Of a stretch of DNA of 64,000 bases, positions 1 to 12,890 are shown piece after piece. Made by a program: the position numbers and the translations under genes. This DNA is from Anagrus nilaparvatae (lineage: Eukaryota > Arthropoda > Insecta > Hymenoptera > Mymaridae): positions 8,226,001-8,290,000 of the forward strand of contig JAKSXM010000263.1 of assembly GCA_022575985.1 (NCBI GenBank), read 5' to 3'. Position 1 is the stretch's first letter; every line of letters begins with the position of its first letter. The notes beneath the pieces are model-generated. The model was not told where the DNA came from. It searched no databases and saw only the letters and a list, made by a program, of their open reading frames with translations.

Positions 1-79
1 TCGTTTTCTTGTTGAATATCTTCATTTTTGTTACTTTTTATAGATGAATCGGTATATAAACTGGTGTCTTCTGGTGTGA

Positions 80-640
80 TTAATTTATAAATACCTTTTC
101 CTTTTTTGCTACAGCTACGCCTAGACTTCTAATTTTTATTAGGCACTTCTTATCTTCAAAATTTACTGTAAAACCTAATTTTCTTAGTTTATTTACAGAA
201 ATAAGATTTGCTGCTAGAGCTGGTATACATAATATATTTTTAACACTAATTTTCTTAATATTATTATATACTAAAACTTTTAAGCTTATCTTTCCAGACG
301 CAACAGCCTGTATTTTACTGTTGTTGGTAATTTTTTCTTTTTTATTTATCCTTTTCATACTTAAAAATAATTCTTTATTTGGCTACATGTAGTTGGATGC
401 CCCTGGGTCCAGATACCATGCTCCTTTGTCTAGTTAGTCGGTGCAGAATGTGATTATCCATGCAATAGATTCTCTTTCATCGTCGTCATGATCAGAGTTG
501 TACGTATCATCACTTTGTCGTGCTACATTGCCTTGTTCCCATCCTTTTTTCTTAGATCTGCAGTTTCTCGACAGATGTCCAAATTTGTTGCATGTATAAC
601 AATGAGGTTTTTTATAATTAGTATTGTAGTTGTTATATTT
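80..640 (-). pseudogene. Copia zinc knuckle, protease and pre-integrase remnant
   Basis: Around 560-605 (minus) a CX2CX4HX4C zinc knuckle is intact (CYTCNKFGHLSRNC). At about 383-410 the aspartic protease active site is readable, but the usual D-S/T-G triad reads DPG and is followed within a few codons by a stop (YM then TAG). The open stretch 80-358 continues with the downstream part of the copia protease/gag-pre-integrase region, typified by ILCIPALAANLISVNKLRK. The protease substitution and the stop make this copy inactive. Confidence 0.8.
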
Positions 641-739
641 ATTATTGTTATTATTTACTCTATTATAATTTTTATTAAATTTTTTAGTATAGAAAGCTGA
701 TTCATGTTCATTACCTTTGGTAGTATCATAATTTACATT

Positions 740-1255
740 TTATAACAATTTTGCTTTAATTATTTCACCTGTTATTTGTGTACCTGAGCTTTCAATACCC
801 ATGATCATCGGTTGGTATTTTTCTGGTAAACCAACTAGTAATAATGCTCCAATCCATGCACGACTAACCGTGAATTTTAAAGTATTTAATTTTTGTGCTG
901 TGGAAAAAATTTTTTTTACAAATTCTTCTGTTTTACTGCAGTTTTCTAATCGTGTTGTCACTAGTTGTCTTAATAAACCAATTTTTCTAGCTGTACCTGA
1001 ATCTTGAAACACTGCTTCTAACTTTTCCCAAACCTCTTTTGGACTTTTTGCCTCTCTTCTATGTATGTAATTTGTTTTTTCAATTATATTTTTGCTTAAC
1101 ATTTTGCTTTATTTCTTGCATCTGTAGCTTATTCATCACTAATGTCTTTTTCTACATAACGCCATAAATCTTCATGCAATAAATAATTTTACATGGCAAA
1201 CTTCCAATCTGTATATTCTGTTATGCCTTTTAATTTTTCTATTGGTGGCAAATTA
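740..1255 (-). pseudogene. Copia gag (UBN2-like) remnant
   Basis: The best open stretch (740-1102) resembles the gag polypeptide of copia elements, with a typical segment reading VWEKLEAVFQDSG and later LLVGLPEKYQP. The N-terminal part can be followed upstream to about 1255, where LPPIEKLKG and later EDLWRYVE are readable, but two stop codons interrupt it. Gag would package element RNA. This copy cannot make a full protein. Confidence in the family is high because the segment order continues into the zinc knuckle and protease next to it. Confidence 0.85.
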
Positions 1256-1439
1256 TTAATTATAATATTTTAGGTTATAATGTTAACTAAACTTATTTTT
1301 TAACACACAACGTGCTCATCTCCCTAGTAACACTTAATAATTATCCCTTTTTTACTATCAATTCAATGGCCCATAACATGATGTTAATTAGTAATTAGGA
1401 TTTATTAGTTAATTAAACAAATAATCCTTTGAGAGGAAA

Positions 1440-2624
1440 AAAAACGCTGCCAAGTGATTGGCACTATGGTTCCTCATCAACAATAGCAAAATATTTATAA
1501 TGGTCTATTTTATCTAATAAAAATAATAATTTGAGATATCAGTATTTCATAAAAAAAAGTTAAGTACCGTATTCCAAAAGAAAAAAAATGTTGCTGTGAT
1601 TTAATGTTTTTTATTTAACAAATTTTTAGAAAAAAATTTTCAATAAACTAAGTGTTAGTTATAAAAAATATACTGCCAATATAAAAATTATACATAAGCA
1701 TCTTAATAATTAATTATATTTTAATAAGTCGTTTTATAAAGTGAATAAATTTTATTATAATATATTGTGTTTTTTTAATTTCTTTATACAAAAAATTTTG
1801 AAAAAAAAAATTTACAAAAATTACGTATCAGATGGAGAATTCCTTTAAAAACAATAATTCTAGATATTAGTACTTTCATAGAAATAAATTAAGTACTAAG
1901 TCCAAAAAGAAAAAAAATTATTATGTTTTTTAAATTTTTTTATACAAAAAATTTTGAAAAAAAAAAATTTTTTTTAAATTCCATATCAGATAGAGAAATC
2001 CTTTAAAACCATAATGCTGGATATTAGTACTTTCATATAAATAAATTAAGTACTACGTCTAAAAAGAAAAAAAATTATTGTGCTTTTTAATCTTTTTATA
2101 CAAAAATTTTTGAAAAAAAAAAATTTCGAAAAATTACATATCAAATGGAGAAATCCTTTAAAAACGATGATTATGAATATTTGTATTTTCGTAGAAAAAC
2201 ATTAAGTACTACATCCTAAAAAAAAAAAAAAATTGGCATTTTTTATATTTTTTGGCGGCAAAAATTTTGAGAAAAAAATTTTCAAAAAATTAAGTATCAG
2301 GTCCAAATTACTTTTATAGAGGTTCTTAAAACTAGTACTTCCATGGAAGCAAATTATGTACTGCGTTCAAAGAAAAAAAAAATTGGTGTTTTTTGTATTT
2401 TTTTATGAAAAAAATTTTATTTTCAAAAAATTAAGTATCAGATTCGAGATATCGAGTAAAAACCATACTTTCAAATATAAGTACTTTCGTGGAAATAAAT
2501 GAGGTATTACATCCAAATTAAAAAAAAAAAAAAGTACCTCGAGCTTTTTTGGTGAAAAAAATTTTGAAAAAAAAATTAGGTCTTAATGTCGTGTTGGCTG
2601 TGAAATATTACCGGTTACAGTGCG

Positions 2625-2686
<62 letters not shown>

Positions 2687-2795
2687 TTTTTTCAACATCC
2701 GGTTTTTTAGCTTCCTGAGGTCTCAAAACGTTCTTATATGCCAAAAAACCGAAAATCAAAATTTCACCTATCACAAAGGTTCCTCTATGAGGAAT
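1440..2795 (+). repeat. Dispersed repeat family R, copy 1
   Basis: The copy starts with GCTGCCAAGTGATTGGCACT and ends after a CA microsatellite in sequence containing GGTTCCTCTATGAGG. Between them are degenerate tandem units of about 120-150 bp, each with a variant of TAGTACTTTCATAGAAATAA followed by an A-rich run. The same architecture recurs at 13280-14060 (-), 15570-16690 (+) and 26500-27046 (-). No coding capacity is seen, so this is probably a non-autonomous element. Confidence 0.75.
2629..2684. repeat. (CA)n microsatellite inside R copy 1
   Basis: This is an almost perfect CA dinucleotide run of roughly 50 bases. The other R copies have a CA/GT run at the equivalent place (16531-16572 and 13395-13416), so the microsatellite is part of the repeat family rather than a chance expansion. 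Confidence 0.9.
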
Positions 2796-2809
2796 CAAAA
2801 CTATAAAGC

Positions 2810-5050
2810 GTGTATTTATTCAAAACGTGATAATACAATAATGATAAAGTAGATATATAATTATAATAAGGTAGAACTGTTGATAACTTAAATTCTTTAT
2901 AACTAACAACTTATAAAATAAATTGCATAAAATAAAATTGACCAATGTAATACTTTAATATGTGTTATATAGGTCAAAGTGTTAGAAAGCTGTGTTCTAG
3001 GTTAAATAATCACATATGTGATAAAAAATCTAGTAACTGGAAATCAGCTTTGGTCGGACACTAAAAAAATTAATTTTCCGTGGGAACAAATGGTTATAGA
3101 TACGATGATCGTTTATATATAAAATTAATATTTTTTTTACTTAATTTTAAACATTGTTTAATAGCATCGTTAAAATTTGGAAGACGTATTTATTCTTATG
3201 TATTTGCTCTAGTTTAATTTTATTTGTTAATAGCTTGATGTAAAAAAATGCTTAAGAAAATCCAAATAATCCTTTTTTAATCTTTGTTTTTGTGTAGTTT
3301 CTGTACAAGGAGTAAGAGCAATAAAAAAATATTTTTTATTATTCTCTTTATTTTGATTTACAATAAAGTTAAACTGCATATCAATATTTGAAAAGTACAT
3401 ATTCGGAGGTTCAGGTAACTTTATATAACCATCGTTCAGATATCATTTCATTCAATAAAAAACAGCTTGCCGAAAATTACACAGCTGCGAAAATATATTG
3501 TTCTAATAATCGGAACGTTATAAAAATATTTTTAATTAAATAAAAAATTAGAATTCTTGAGAATTAATTATTCAGTTTCATTTTGCATTTGTGCCATAAT
3601 TTCTAAATTTTTTTATTTTTAAAACTCGTTCGAAAAAATACCTAAAGAATGCCTTTTTGAGGTTTGACAGGCTGTAGAGTCGTCTTGCGTAGATAACAAT
3701 GAGATGACAATTCTTTAAGATGTTAAAACAATCTTTAGAATATTAAAACGTTAATAAAATCAGTTGAAAACTAAAATAATTTCGACAAAATTTATTAATT
3801 TTACAAGTTTTTGTCAGTTGAGGCCCAATCTTAAAAAGCTTCAAAAAATATCCTTTTGAAGATTATTTTACTATTTAATGAATTTTAGTCATGTTCGTTT
3901 TAAAGCTGATTCTATACTTTTTACGTATTCAGTTATTCTGTTGAGGCAAAACTAGATTTTATTTTGCATCGATGCAATGATTTCTAAGTTTTTTGTTGCT
4001 CAGTACACGTTTGAAAAAATGCTCAAATAATACTTTTTTGAGGGTCGGCAGGCTGTCAAGGTGTCATGCGTATATAATAATGATACAACCTGCCTTTACT
4101 ATGTTTAGATGATAATTTTAATGATATTAAAGCGACGATCAAAAGATTAGAAACTAAAATAAAATCATCAGAAATTTTTTAATTTTACAATGTTTAGTCA
4201 GTTAAGCCTTAGTCTACAAATGCTTCATAAAATATCTTACTTGACTACGTTTTAAATATTAGAAAAACATTGAAACATTGCTTAAAATAATTAGTAAATT
4301 ACATGATTTTAACTGATATTTATTATTTTTACAATTTTGTGTCGATTAAAATACAGTTGTAAGAAGCTTCAAAAAATACTTTTTCGGAACTAATATTTAA
4401 TCTTCGTATGCAGCTCCGCGCAGATGTATATTATTTAGATTTATAATGCTTATAAAATACTATAATGATATACTTTCGTAATATATTTAAGGAATATTTT
4501 GTCTTTTTTCTATAAATGTGCGTTTTTTTAAATATATTTTTACGATTAAAATTTTGACGGTAAAAATATTTATTTAGTTATTTTTACTAACTTTTTTAAA
4601 AATCAGAAATATAGAGAAATATTCAAGAAATTTTTTGATTCTTTACTATTCAAAAAACAATTACATTATTTCTGTATCATAAATTAATTTTTTTTTCAAT
4701 AGTATATTCTATTGGTGTTTTCCAATGTAGTGAAGGATATTGATTTATTGACTTCGGGATTACAGTATTCTTAAAGATTAAGAATTATAGTAAGAGTTAT
4801 GCAAAAGGTGTTTTTTTGCTTTAAGAAATTTTCATGAATTTGAAGCTAGTGAAACCTTTTCGCTGCATTTTAGGGGAAAATAAATGGCACCTTCTGAATC
4901 AGGAAAGTTCCCTTAATCGAATATTGGTCAGATTTCATTTGTCACTTTGGAGTAAAAAATTGGCCTTTTTTCAGGTCATTTTCATTTTCTACTTATGAAC
5001 ATAGTAACTTCTAGATATAATACAAGGAACAATTCTAGAATTTGAAAGAT
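2810..5050. other. AT-rich non-coding, degenerate ~370-bp duplication
   Basis: I see no coding sequence here. Segments around 3590-3960 and 3960-4380 are degenerate direct repeats: both contain a TTTTGCAT..TG..CAA/TAATTTCTAA block, then an AAAAAAT.CT..A.AAT.CTTTTTTGAGG block, then a GGCAGGCTGT-like block. If the Ski2 reading is right, this is intron upstream of the exon at 5069. The exon with helicase motif I (Walker A) should lie further upstream and was not found. Confidence 0.5.
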
Positions 5051-5068
5051 TTTATTTTTATTTTTCAG

Positions 5069-5300
5069 AACAATCTATACATCACCTATAAAAGCACTTT
5101 CCAACCAAAAGTACAGAGAATTCAAAGAAAAATTTGAAAGTGTGGGTCTTATAACAGGAGATTTACAAATAAATCAAACTGCATCATGTCTAATTATGAC
5201 AACAGAAATTTTACAATCAATGCTATACTGTGCAGCAGAAGTTATTAGAGACATAGAATATGTCATTTTTGACGAAGTTCATTATATTAATAATGAAGAT
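5069..5300 (+). CDS. tst: Ski2/twister RNA helicase, exon with DEVH box (partial gene)
   Basis: Ski2 is the SF2 ATPase of the cytoplasmic SKI complex, which feeds mRNA 3' ends into the exosome. The exon follows a T-rich tract ending in CAG (AG at 5067-5068) and ends at a GTAAGT donor (5301). After one carried-over base it encodes 77 codons. Helicase motif Ia is [11 protein letters not shown], the Ib region holds LITGD, then [10 protein letters not shown], and motif II is [15 protein letters not shown] with this context points to Ski2 rather than Mtr4, which normally has DEIH. The exon ends on a codon boundary and is in phase with the exon at 33822. Motif I must lie in an earlier exon, not seen in the window. 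Confidence 0.93.
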
Positions 5301-5319
5301 GTAAGTAAAGCCTTTTAAT

Positions 5320-6840
5320 CCAGCAGGTGCATTTATATACTATTAGGCGATATTGACTATATTCCATCCTTATTGCCCTATAAGTAAATGAAAATGCATT
5401 CCTAACCTCATTTAGAAATATTTATTTTTACCAAATGCGATTTTTACCATTTTCCTCTACGTGCGTTAGAGCTGTAAACCTTCGTATTTGGCAAAATAAA
5501 AATTTTTACGAGCTACTTAAGATTCTACTAAATTTATTTTCTAGACAGTAATTTTTATAGTTTATACAGTAAAATCAAATGTCTAACAGACATCGTAATA
5601 AAAAATGATTACTCGCGGGTGTATAAGGGACCTTATAAAAAACCTTATAAAGGGACCTTATTAAGGTAGTTGATGGATAATTTTTCAGAAGCTGTAAAGT
5701 TAAGGCAGTTGCAAAAAGTTTAATACACAGAAAAGAATCCCTTTTGCTATTAATATTTATTTTAGCTGCCTTTGGCTTACTTGAATCTCTCAGTCAACAA
5801 ACTAGTAGGCTTTATCTTCATGGACTCCCCCGACTTAGATTTTTCCAGCGTCAAATGTTTTAGGTTATCCAATTATTCATTCAAAACTTTATCACTCGAA
5901 ATATCTAAAACTTACGAATAAATAAAAACTATAACCACAGAAAACCTATAAAAATAAGAAAGCCTAAAATTATATGAGAACATAAATAAAATAGTAATCT
6001 TGATTAAAATTTTAGTTTTTAATAAAGTTATTGTCCTAGTTAATAAAAACTGAATTGTTAATAAATACTTGCTACGGTCATGGTAATATGGCTATGGTTA
6101 TCCATAGAAAACTTTGACAGATTCATGAGAATTTAATTGCGAGCATTTATATATATAATTTCTTTTCTAATCAACTCATAAATTAATTTTGGGGGTTCTT
6201 TTGATTCTGATTAGGATTATACACTTACTTTTGTCGTAATGCTGCAGTAAAAAAAAAATTTTTTTAGGGGACATAGCCATCCCTAATATATTCTGATAAT
6301 AATATACAAAAATAAACATAATTTTTCTTTTGTTTAAATGTATTTCTAACTGTACGAATAGTTTTCTTCGTATTTATATATGATATATTTTTTTAATACT
6401 AAATAGGATATATGTATTAATTGTCGACAATTAAGCAAATGCATTTTAATTTAGAATATAATTAAAATTTTAAATTTATATATTTTTGTATTTTTGGCAT
6501 GCATATAAGTAATAACATTTTTTTATTTATGTGCATCAAGTTATTTATTGTTTTACGTATTTATGATTATATATATTGTACGTATATATATATATATAAT
6601 TAATAAATTTTAAAATTATTATTTCATAGTTTTGTGATGATAGATTTGCATTATATTTTAATTAATTATTATTAAACAATTTTTTTTATTTTTAAGAATA
6701 ATTTTAGAAATCAAATATTCTAAATGACCTTAATTTTTAATACATATGTTTAAATGTCGAAAGTTGAAAAATAAGATAAATATAAAAAAACTTAGGTTTA
6801 TACCTTTAAAATTTTTATTATATAAAGAGTATTCTTATTA
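5320..6840. other. AT-rich intronic sequence, no feature seen
   Basis: This is the first 1.5 kb of the inferred intron. It holds only AT-rich sequence, a TA-dinucleotide stretch near 6565-6600 and short homopolymers. No open frame, RNA gene or family-assignable repeat was recognised. Confidence 0.5.
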
Positions 6841-6842
6841 AA

Positions 6843-9800
6843 TTCATCAAAAGTTTCCAGGTCGGGTTGCTGAAACCGACTAAAAAATTTTTTTTGCCAA
6901 TTACCTATCCAAAATGGACTATGCCCCCAAATTTTAGCTCTTAATATTAAAAACTAAGCCCAGGACGAATCTTCGAGAAAAAAAACACGTTTTCATCTTT
7001 CCTCAACCGCTCATAATCTTCTTTTATATGCCATTCCTTCTGGAAACGATTAAAAATTATAAAAAAACATACCATAGTAAAATTTCCTCAGGAATCCAGT
7101 CTTGCTATTAGTTTTCGAAAATTCCTACACGGGAACCCGCAAAATCGATAAATTCACAAGGTATTTTACGGAAGCTACAGAAAATTGTATTTCCCTGGTA
7201 TTTCCCAGTTTTTTATTAAGCTTCTCAGAGAGTAGTGCTACTGGTTATGTTTGTTAGAGTTACCGCACAAAAAAATGTAAAAAAACAAAGAAAATCAGAA
7301 TTTTTTAAATCCATTGCTATGAACTCGTTTATACTATAGCCTAAAGATTTTCATAGTGTAGAAGTTATATGAAATTTCCTGGAGAATCCAAATCTAAACT
7401 TATTTAATTCATACGAGGTCATTTAGTGCTGGAAAATTCAGAAAAACTGTTGAAAATTATGAAAATCTGACTTTTGTATTTGAGGTATTTGGAGTGAGCT
7501 CGCTTTTATTTTAAAACCTAAAAAATATTTAAATAAAAAAAGTATCTAAAATTTCCCTGGGAATCCGAATTTTCCCTTATTTAAATCATTCGGAATCATT
7601 TAGAGCGGGGAAATTCAAAAAACTTAAAAAAATGAGAAAAATTAAGGAAAACTTACGATTTTTCGATTATTTTAGGGTTTAGGAAGTTCGATTGCATCTA
7701 GGTTGATATGGCATCCGAAAATATATATAAAAAGACGCTTTTTCTGAGAAGCTTAATAAAAAACTGGGATATACAATTTTTCTGTAGCTTCCGTAAAATA
7801 CCTTGTGAATTTATCGATTTTGCGGCTCCCCGTGTAGGATTTTTCGAAAACTAATGGCAAAACTGGATTCCTGAGGAAATTTTACTATTGTACCTCTTTT
7901 TTCATAATTTTTAATCGTTTCCAGAAGTAATGGCATATAAAAGAAAAATGAGCAGCTGAAGAAAAATGAAAACGTGTTTTTTTGTTTTGAATTTCGCTCT
8001 GGGCTTAGTTTTTAATATTAAAGGCTAAAATTTAGGGTAGCATTTTAAATAGTCAATTAGCAAAAAAAAATTTTTAGCCGGTTTCAGCAACCCATATATA
8101 TTATATATATATATTTTCAGGTGCCCTATCAACTAGATGCGATCGAACTTCCTAGACCCTAAAATAATCGAAAAATCGTAAATTTTCTTCAATTTTTCTT
8201 ATTTTTTATCAGTTTTTTTAATTTTCCCGCTCTAAATGACACCGAATGATTTAAATAAAGAAAATTCGGATTCCCAGGGAAATACATACTTCCTTTATTT
8301 AAATATTTTTTAGGCTTTAATGTAAACGAGCTCACACCAAATGTCTCAAATACAAAAGTCTAATTTTCATCATTTTCAACAGTTTTTCTCAATTTTCTAG
8401 CACTAAATGACCTCGTACGAGTCAATTAAGTTTAGATTTGGATTCTCCAGGAAATTTCATATAACTCCTATAGTATGAAAATCTTCAGGCTTTATTATGA
8501 ACGAGCTCGTAGCAATGGATTTAAAAAATTCTGATTTTCCTTATTTTTTTACATTTTTTTTGTATTTGTGCGGTTATTCTAACAAAAATAAACAGTAGTA
8601 CAGTAGTAGAGTTGAAAATGAACTGTACGATGGAAAGCTGATATCCTGGAGGTGTAATTTTAAATTTTTCATTCAAAACAATTTTCCGATTTTCCAATAT
8701 GGTGGACCAATAAACATGAAAATAGATACTTTCTTCATTACCTGAAGGTTTTCGAGGTTGAGAAAATCGTTTTTATAAATAAAAATTTTAATTTTTTGCC
8801 ATTGCATATTATCTGGTTTTCTAAGATGGTGGACCAAAAAACATTTCAGAATAAGTTTTTTACATTGCCTTAGTGTTTTTGAGGATGAGGAAAACGTTTT
8901 TATTGATCAAAACTTTTATTTTTTCACACTAGCATATTTTCCGATTTTCCAATATTACGGAAAAAAACATGAAAAGTAGAAATATCTATATTACCTAGGG
9001 GTTTTCTAGGTTGAGACAAACGTTTTTATGAATTAAATATGCTAGGGTAAAAATATTTTCATAATTCAAAACATTTTTTATAAGCTCGAAAATCCCCAGG
9101 AATTATAGAAATTTACTCTTCATGTTTTTCGTACCGCCATATTGGAAAATCGGAAAATATTCTGGGTCAAATAATGAATAATTTCATTAATAAAAACGTT
9201 TTAACGACCTCGAAAACCCCCAGGCAATGTAAAAAGCTTATTATGTTTTTTAATCTGCCATCATGGAAAATTGAAAAAAATGCTATGGCAAAAAAATTAA
9301 AATTTTCATTTTTAAAAATGATTTTCTTAACCTCGAAAACCCCCAGGTAATGTAGAAATTTCCTTGATTTATGGATTTATAATTCTCTGAGCCAGAGAGT
9401 AGTGCTACTGGTTATGTTTGTTAGAGTAACCGCACAGATACAAAAATAAATGTAAAAAAACAAGGAAATTCAGAACTTTTTAAATTCATTGCTATGAACT
9501 CGTTTATACTAAAGCCTAAAATTTTAAGCCTAAGATTTTCATGGTATAGAAGTTATATGAAATTTCTTGAAGAATTAAAATCTAAACTTATTTGACTCAT
9601 ATGAGGTCATTTAGTGCGGGAAAATTCAGAAAAACTGTTGAAAATGATGAAAATCCGACTCTTGTATTTGAGGCATTTGGTATAAGCTCGTTTACATTAA
9701 AGCCTAAAAAATATTTAAATAAAGAATTTATCTGAAATTTCTCTGGGAATCCGAATTTTCTCTTATTTAAATCATTCGGAGTTATTTAGAAAAGGAAAAT

Positions 9801-10306
9801 TCAAAAAACTGAAACAAATTGAGACAAATTGAGGAAATTTTACGATTTTTCGATTATTTTAGGATCTAGGAAGTTTAATCGCATCTAGTTTGATATGGTA
9901 TCCGAATATATATCTAAAAAAACGCTTTTTCTGAGAATCTTAATAAATAACTCGGATATACAGTTTTTCCGTAGTTTCCGTTAAATACCCTGTGAATTTA
10001 TCGATTTTCCGATTCCCCCAGTAGAAATTTTTAAAAACTAATAGCAGGATTGAATTCCTGAGGAAATTTTACTATGGTACCTCTTTTTTTTATAATTTTA
10101 AATCGTTTCCAGAAGGAATAGCATATAAAATAAGAATGAGCGGCTAAGGAAAGATGAAAACGTGTTTTTTTTCTCAAAAATTCGCCCTGGGCTTAGTTTT
10201 CAATATTAAGGGCTGAAATTTTGGGACATAGTTTATTTTGGATAGGTAATTGGCAAAAAAACTTTTTAGCCAGTTTCAGCGACCCGACCTGGAAACTTTT
10301 GCTGAA
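6843..10306. mobile_element. Foldback (palindromic) element family F, copy 1
   Basis: Both ends carry an inverted terminal sequence. Left reads AAAGTTTCCAGGTCGGGTTG, and the right end, reverse-complemented, reads AAAGTTTCCAGGTCGGGTCG. The similarity continues inward for several hundred bases. The element is built from nested palindromes: 6843-8095 folds on itself, and 8100-10306 repeats the same modules. The centre (8640-9370) holds degenerate units of about 110-120 bp around 'TTGGAAAATCGGAAAATATG'. No transposase frame is present, so it is non-autonomous. A second, end-truncated copy lies at 45362-47165. Confidence 0.75.
8640..9370. repeat. Degenerate ~110-120-bp units inside F
   Basis: Units contain a block like GATTTTCCAATATGGTGGAC followed by GAAAA, then GGTTTTCGAGGTTGAG. 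They occur in both orientations here. Related units appear at 25140-25660 and 46240-46700. They look like a shared module of several inverted-repeat elements. Confidence 0.6.
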
Positions 10307-10309
10307 TCC

Positions 10310-11099
10310 ACTAAGATTCACTCTAAAATAAAATGATAAAAATTTTACTTAAAAAAGGTAAGTGAAAATATTTATTTTTTTTTATTTTTATATTTCTAAC
10401 ACACCAAATAGAGTGCTAACAAGGTTAAAGTCCTCGACTATCGTGATCGGAACCACGCAGGGATACTTCAAAGATACTTTTGTATCTTTTATTATTTTTT
10501 TGCAAATTTAAATATCATAATTAATTTTTAACTTGTTAATTTTTTTTAATTCGAATTACGTTAAATTTGTCCGATGGACGGGGCAAGCCTAGAAAACTTG
10601 CTAAAACTAATTTTTATTATTTATTTTTTCATTTTATAAAAAAAAATTTTTTAGTTTTATTTTGTGTTAATAAAAAAAAATTTTCTAGTTAGATTAAATT
10701 CGCCAGGCTTATGTTTTAGCCATTGGTCAATGTGCCAGTGCTAACGTAATGCCTGGTTTGCAAAATTTTTTAGCAGTATTTTTTAGGAAGCTTGCAATAA
10801 AATTTTCTGAGCTTCTTAAAAATAAATTGTGTTTAATTGAATGAATTAAAATTTTTATTTTTGTTTTGCTAGTTTTTATATTAAAAAAATTTTTTTTATG
10901 GCCCGAATTTTAATTTTTATTAGGGTTTATATAAATTTATTTAAATTTTCCATAATTATAAAGAAAAAAATATTCAAAAATAAATTTTTATTTTTATCTA
11001 TTAATTACTATTGCATTAAATCTTTTTTTATTTTAATCAAAGTTTATAAAATTTGATTTTATTAAATTAATATTCGTTAATCTCGGCCGCCCCTCTTAC

Positions 11100-11145
<46 letters not shown>

Positions 11146-11640
11146 CTTTATTTACTTTCTTTTCTATTATAATATATTTATCATTTTATTTTATAATTTT
11201 GTTTTTTCTTTAAAACAATTAACTTAATGTTTGCAAATTCTTAAATATTTTTAAAATCTATATCAGCAAATTTTTTTTACTTCTGAATTTTAAATTTTGC
11301 ATAATAAATGGGCGAAAAAAAATTTAAACAGTATTTACATTTTAGAGTTTTTTTTAATTTTCTAATAATTTTTGGAAGTTAATTTTTTAATTGTTATTAT
11401 TGAATTTATAACTAAAAAAAAAATACTAATATTTGCAAATTTTTATTATTAGTTATTTTAAATTATAAATATTAGTTTACTTAATATTTTAATTTACTCT
11501 AATTTTAATTTACTTAATTACTTGATTCTATTTAAAAAAAATCTTTTATTGAAATTTTTAGTTATACTATTCTTGTTGTTAGTAGTTGCAAAAATTTTTG
11601 CTGAAATATTTAAATCTTTGCTCTCGTGTAGTTTCTAAAC
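10310..11640. other. AT-rich sequence with CT microsatellite
   Basis: This stretch holds no recognisable gene. It includes GC-richer islands near 10410-10470 and 10690-10760, of unknown origin, and a (CT)n run at 11103-11145. It may be a decayed untranslated region of the element whose coding remnant begins near 11640, but nothing proves that. Confidence 0.4.
11103..11145. repeat. (CT)n microsatellite
   Basis: This is a nearly uninterrupted CT dinucleotide run of about 42 bases, preceded by a GC-richer patch (CGGCCGCCCC). Confidence 0.9.
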
Positions 11641-11725
11641 TTTTTTGCGAAATGAAAATCCTTTTTTAAGTTTTTAAATTTGTTCCTAAACGAAAGATTT
11701 CAATGTTTGTAACAATTTTTTTAAA

Positions 11726-11875
11726 ATGGTTTATTTTGTATATTGTTATAACCATAAACATTGGACCAAATTTTGCAATACTTGCCAATTATGTAAAGGA
11801 CTCCATTTCGCTAAATTTTGCACTATTTATTTAAATCAGGTTGAAAAAACCAATATTAATCGTAATTGTTACTAA
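11726..11875 (+). pseudogene. Decayed gag-like tandem zinc-knuckle fragment
   Basis: A 49-codon open stretch encodes two cysteine/histidine clusters close together. The first has C-X4-H-X4-C with Phe where the first Cys of a CX2CX4HX4C knuckle would be. The second is CQLCKGLHFAKFC (CX2CX3HX4C). Paired knuckles of this kind are typical of retroelement gag proteins, notably BEL/Pao and some LINE ORF1s. Asn/Gln-rich open stretches interrupted by stops continue to about 12900. I cannot name the element family, and the host-gene alternative is weak because the frame is broken repeatedly. Confidence 0.4.
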
Positions 11876-11958
11876 AAATACGAAAATTCTATAAATTTTG
11901 ACAGTTTTTCTAATCCAAACTATTATCAAAATGCATCCTCTGCTGCTAGTAACGTTTA

Positions 11959-12890
11959 TTGTTCATAATCTTAATTCGAATAGTAGGATATAATTTATAC
12001 AAAAATAATCAAAATGAAGTTGCTTATCAATATTTTCAACCAAGTAATTTCATAAATCAAATTAATAACCAAAATTTGTTACAAAATTTTTTAAAGAGTT
12101 CGCGTTATAACTCCTACCAGTATGATATTGAACTGAAAATAATAATAAAGCTACCACAAATTTACAACTTAGAGATAAAACAAAATTTTCAAAATTTGAT
12201 TCTGTAACCAAATCAAAGTCAAATCCGATTTTCAACCATGATAGTGAAATAACCAATTCAAAATTTTGTTAAAAATCAGAATATTCAGGTTTTTGAAAAC
12301 TCAGATTTTAATATAGAAATCAAAGCAAATCCAGTAAAATTAAAAAATAAAAATGTTGTTGATAATACAGTTTCAAAGTATGATAAAAATAAATGTTAAG
12401 CGTCCAGTTTAGTAATAAATTCATGCTTAAAAACTCCGATGATCGATGAAACCGATTATGATGCTGATTCGGAAGATTACGAGAATGATATCGTTTAAAT
12501 TAAAGTTGTAAAATTTAATTTAAATAAATTTGATTCTTCTGGAAAATCTAAATCTCAATTAAAACCTGAAAATATTACTATTAATTCCTCTGAAAAGTTG
12601 TTTTATTTTTTATTATTCAACATTTGATGTTTCGAGAAAAATTTAATTCTAATAATTGCAGTATAAATTTTTAAGTTTCGGTGTACCCAATTATTTCAAT
12701 AGTAAGTTTAGAAAAAAATTTTAGTAATCCAGAAAATTATAAAAAACTAAATCTCCCATTTCCTATTTTATTATCTAGTGATAAAATTGAAATATTTCCA
12801 GATAAATTAATTGATGCAGACTCTCCTAATTCTAATTCTAAACAGTTTAGTATCTCGGTTAGCAATTATTTCGTAAATGCAAATTTATAA
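11959..12890 (+). pseudogene. Asn/Gln-rich broken open frame downstream of the knuckle
   Basis: Open stretches at 11959-12207 and 12681-12890, and a readable stretch around 12420-12500 (PMIDETDYDADSEDYENDI), are low-complexity and rich in Asn, Ser and acidic residues. They lie in the same direction as the zinc-knuckle fragment. They could be the C-terminal part of the same decayed ORF. No family is recognisable. Confidence 0.3.

Larger units (their letters stand above)
62..1378 (-). mobile_element. Copia-type LTR retrotransposon, 5' half, decayed
   Basis: Read on the minus strand, the order is primer-binding site, gag, zinc knuckle and protease, which is the 5' half of a copia element. The sequence GTTATGGGCC at 1377-1368 (minus) matches the copia-type primer-binding site, which pairs with an internal part of initiator Met-tRNA. 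Gag, knuckle and protease follow towards position 1. Integrase and reverse transcriptase would lie beyond the window edge. Several in-frame stops show the copy is dead. The 5' LTR would lie just above 1378, but only about 60 bases separate it from the R-family repeat at 1440, so it is truncated or unrecognisable. Confidence 0.85.

Noticed and set aside
2629..2684. Short-repeat runs considered as CRISPR-like arrays, including the ~140-bp units at 59480-60297
   Set aside because: Units are contiguous without unique spacers, and the host is clearly eukaryotic.
2583..2798. 71-codon frame with a Cys-Val run, and similar frames at 16421-16702, 16487-16687 and 13294-13530
   Set aside because: They read through the CA/GT microsatellite of family R and are not genes.
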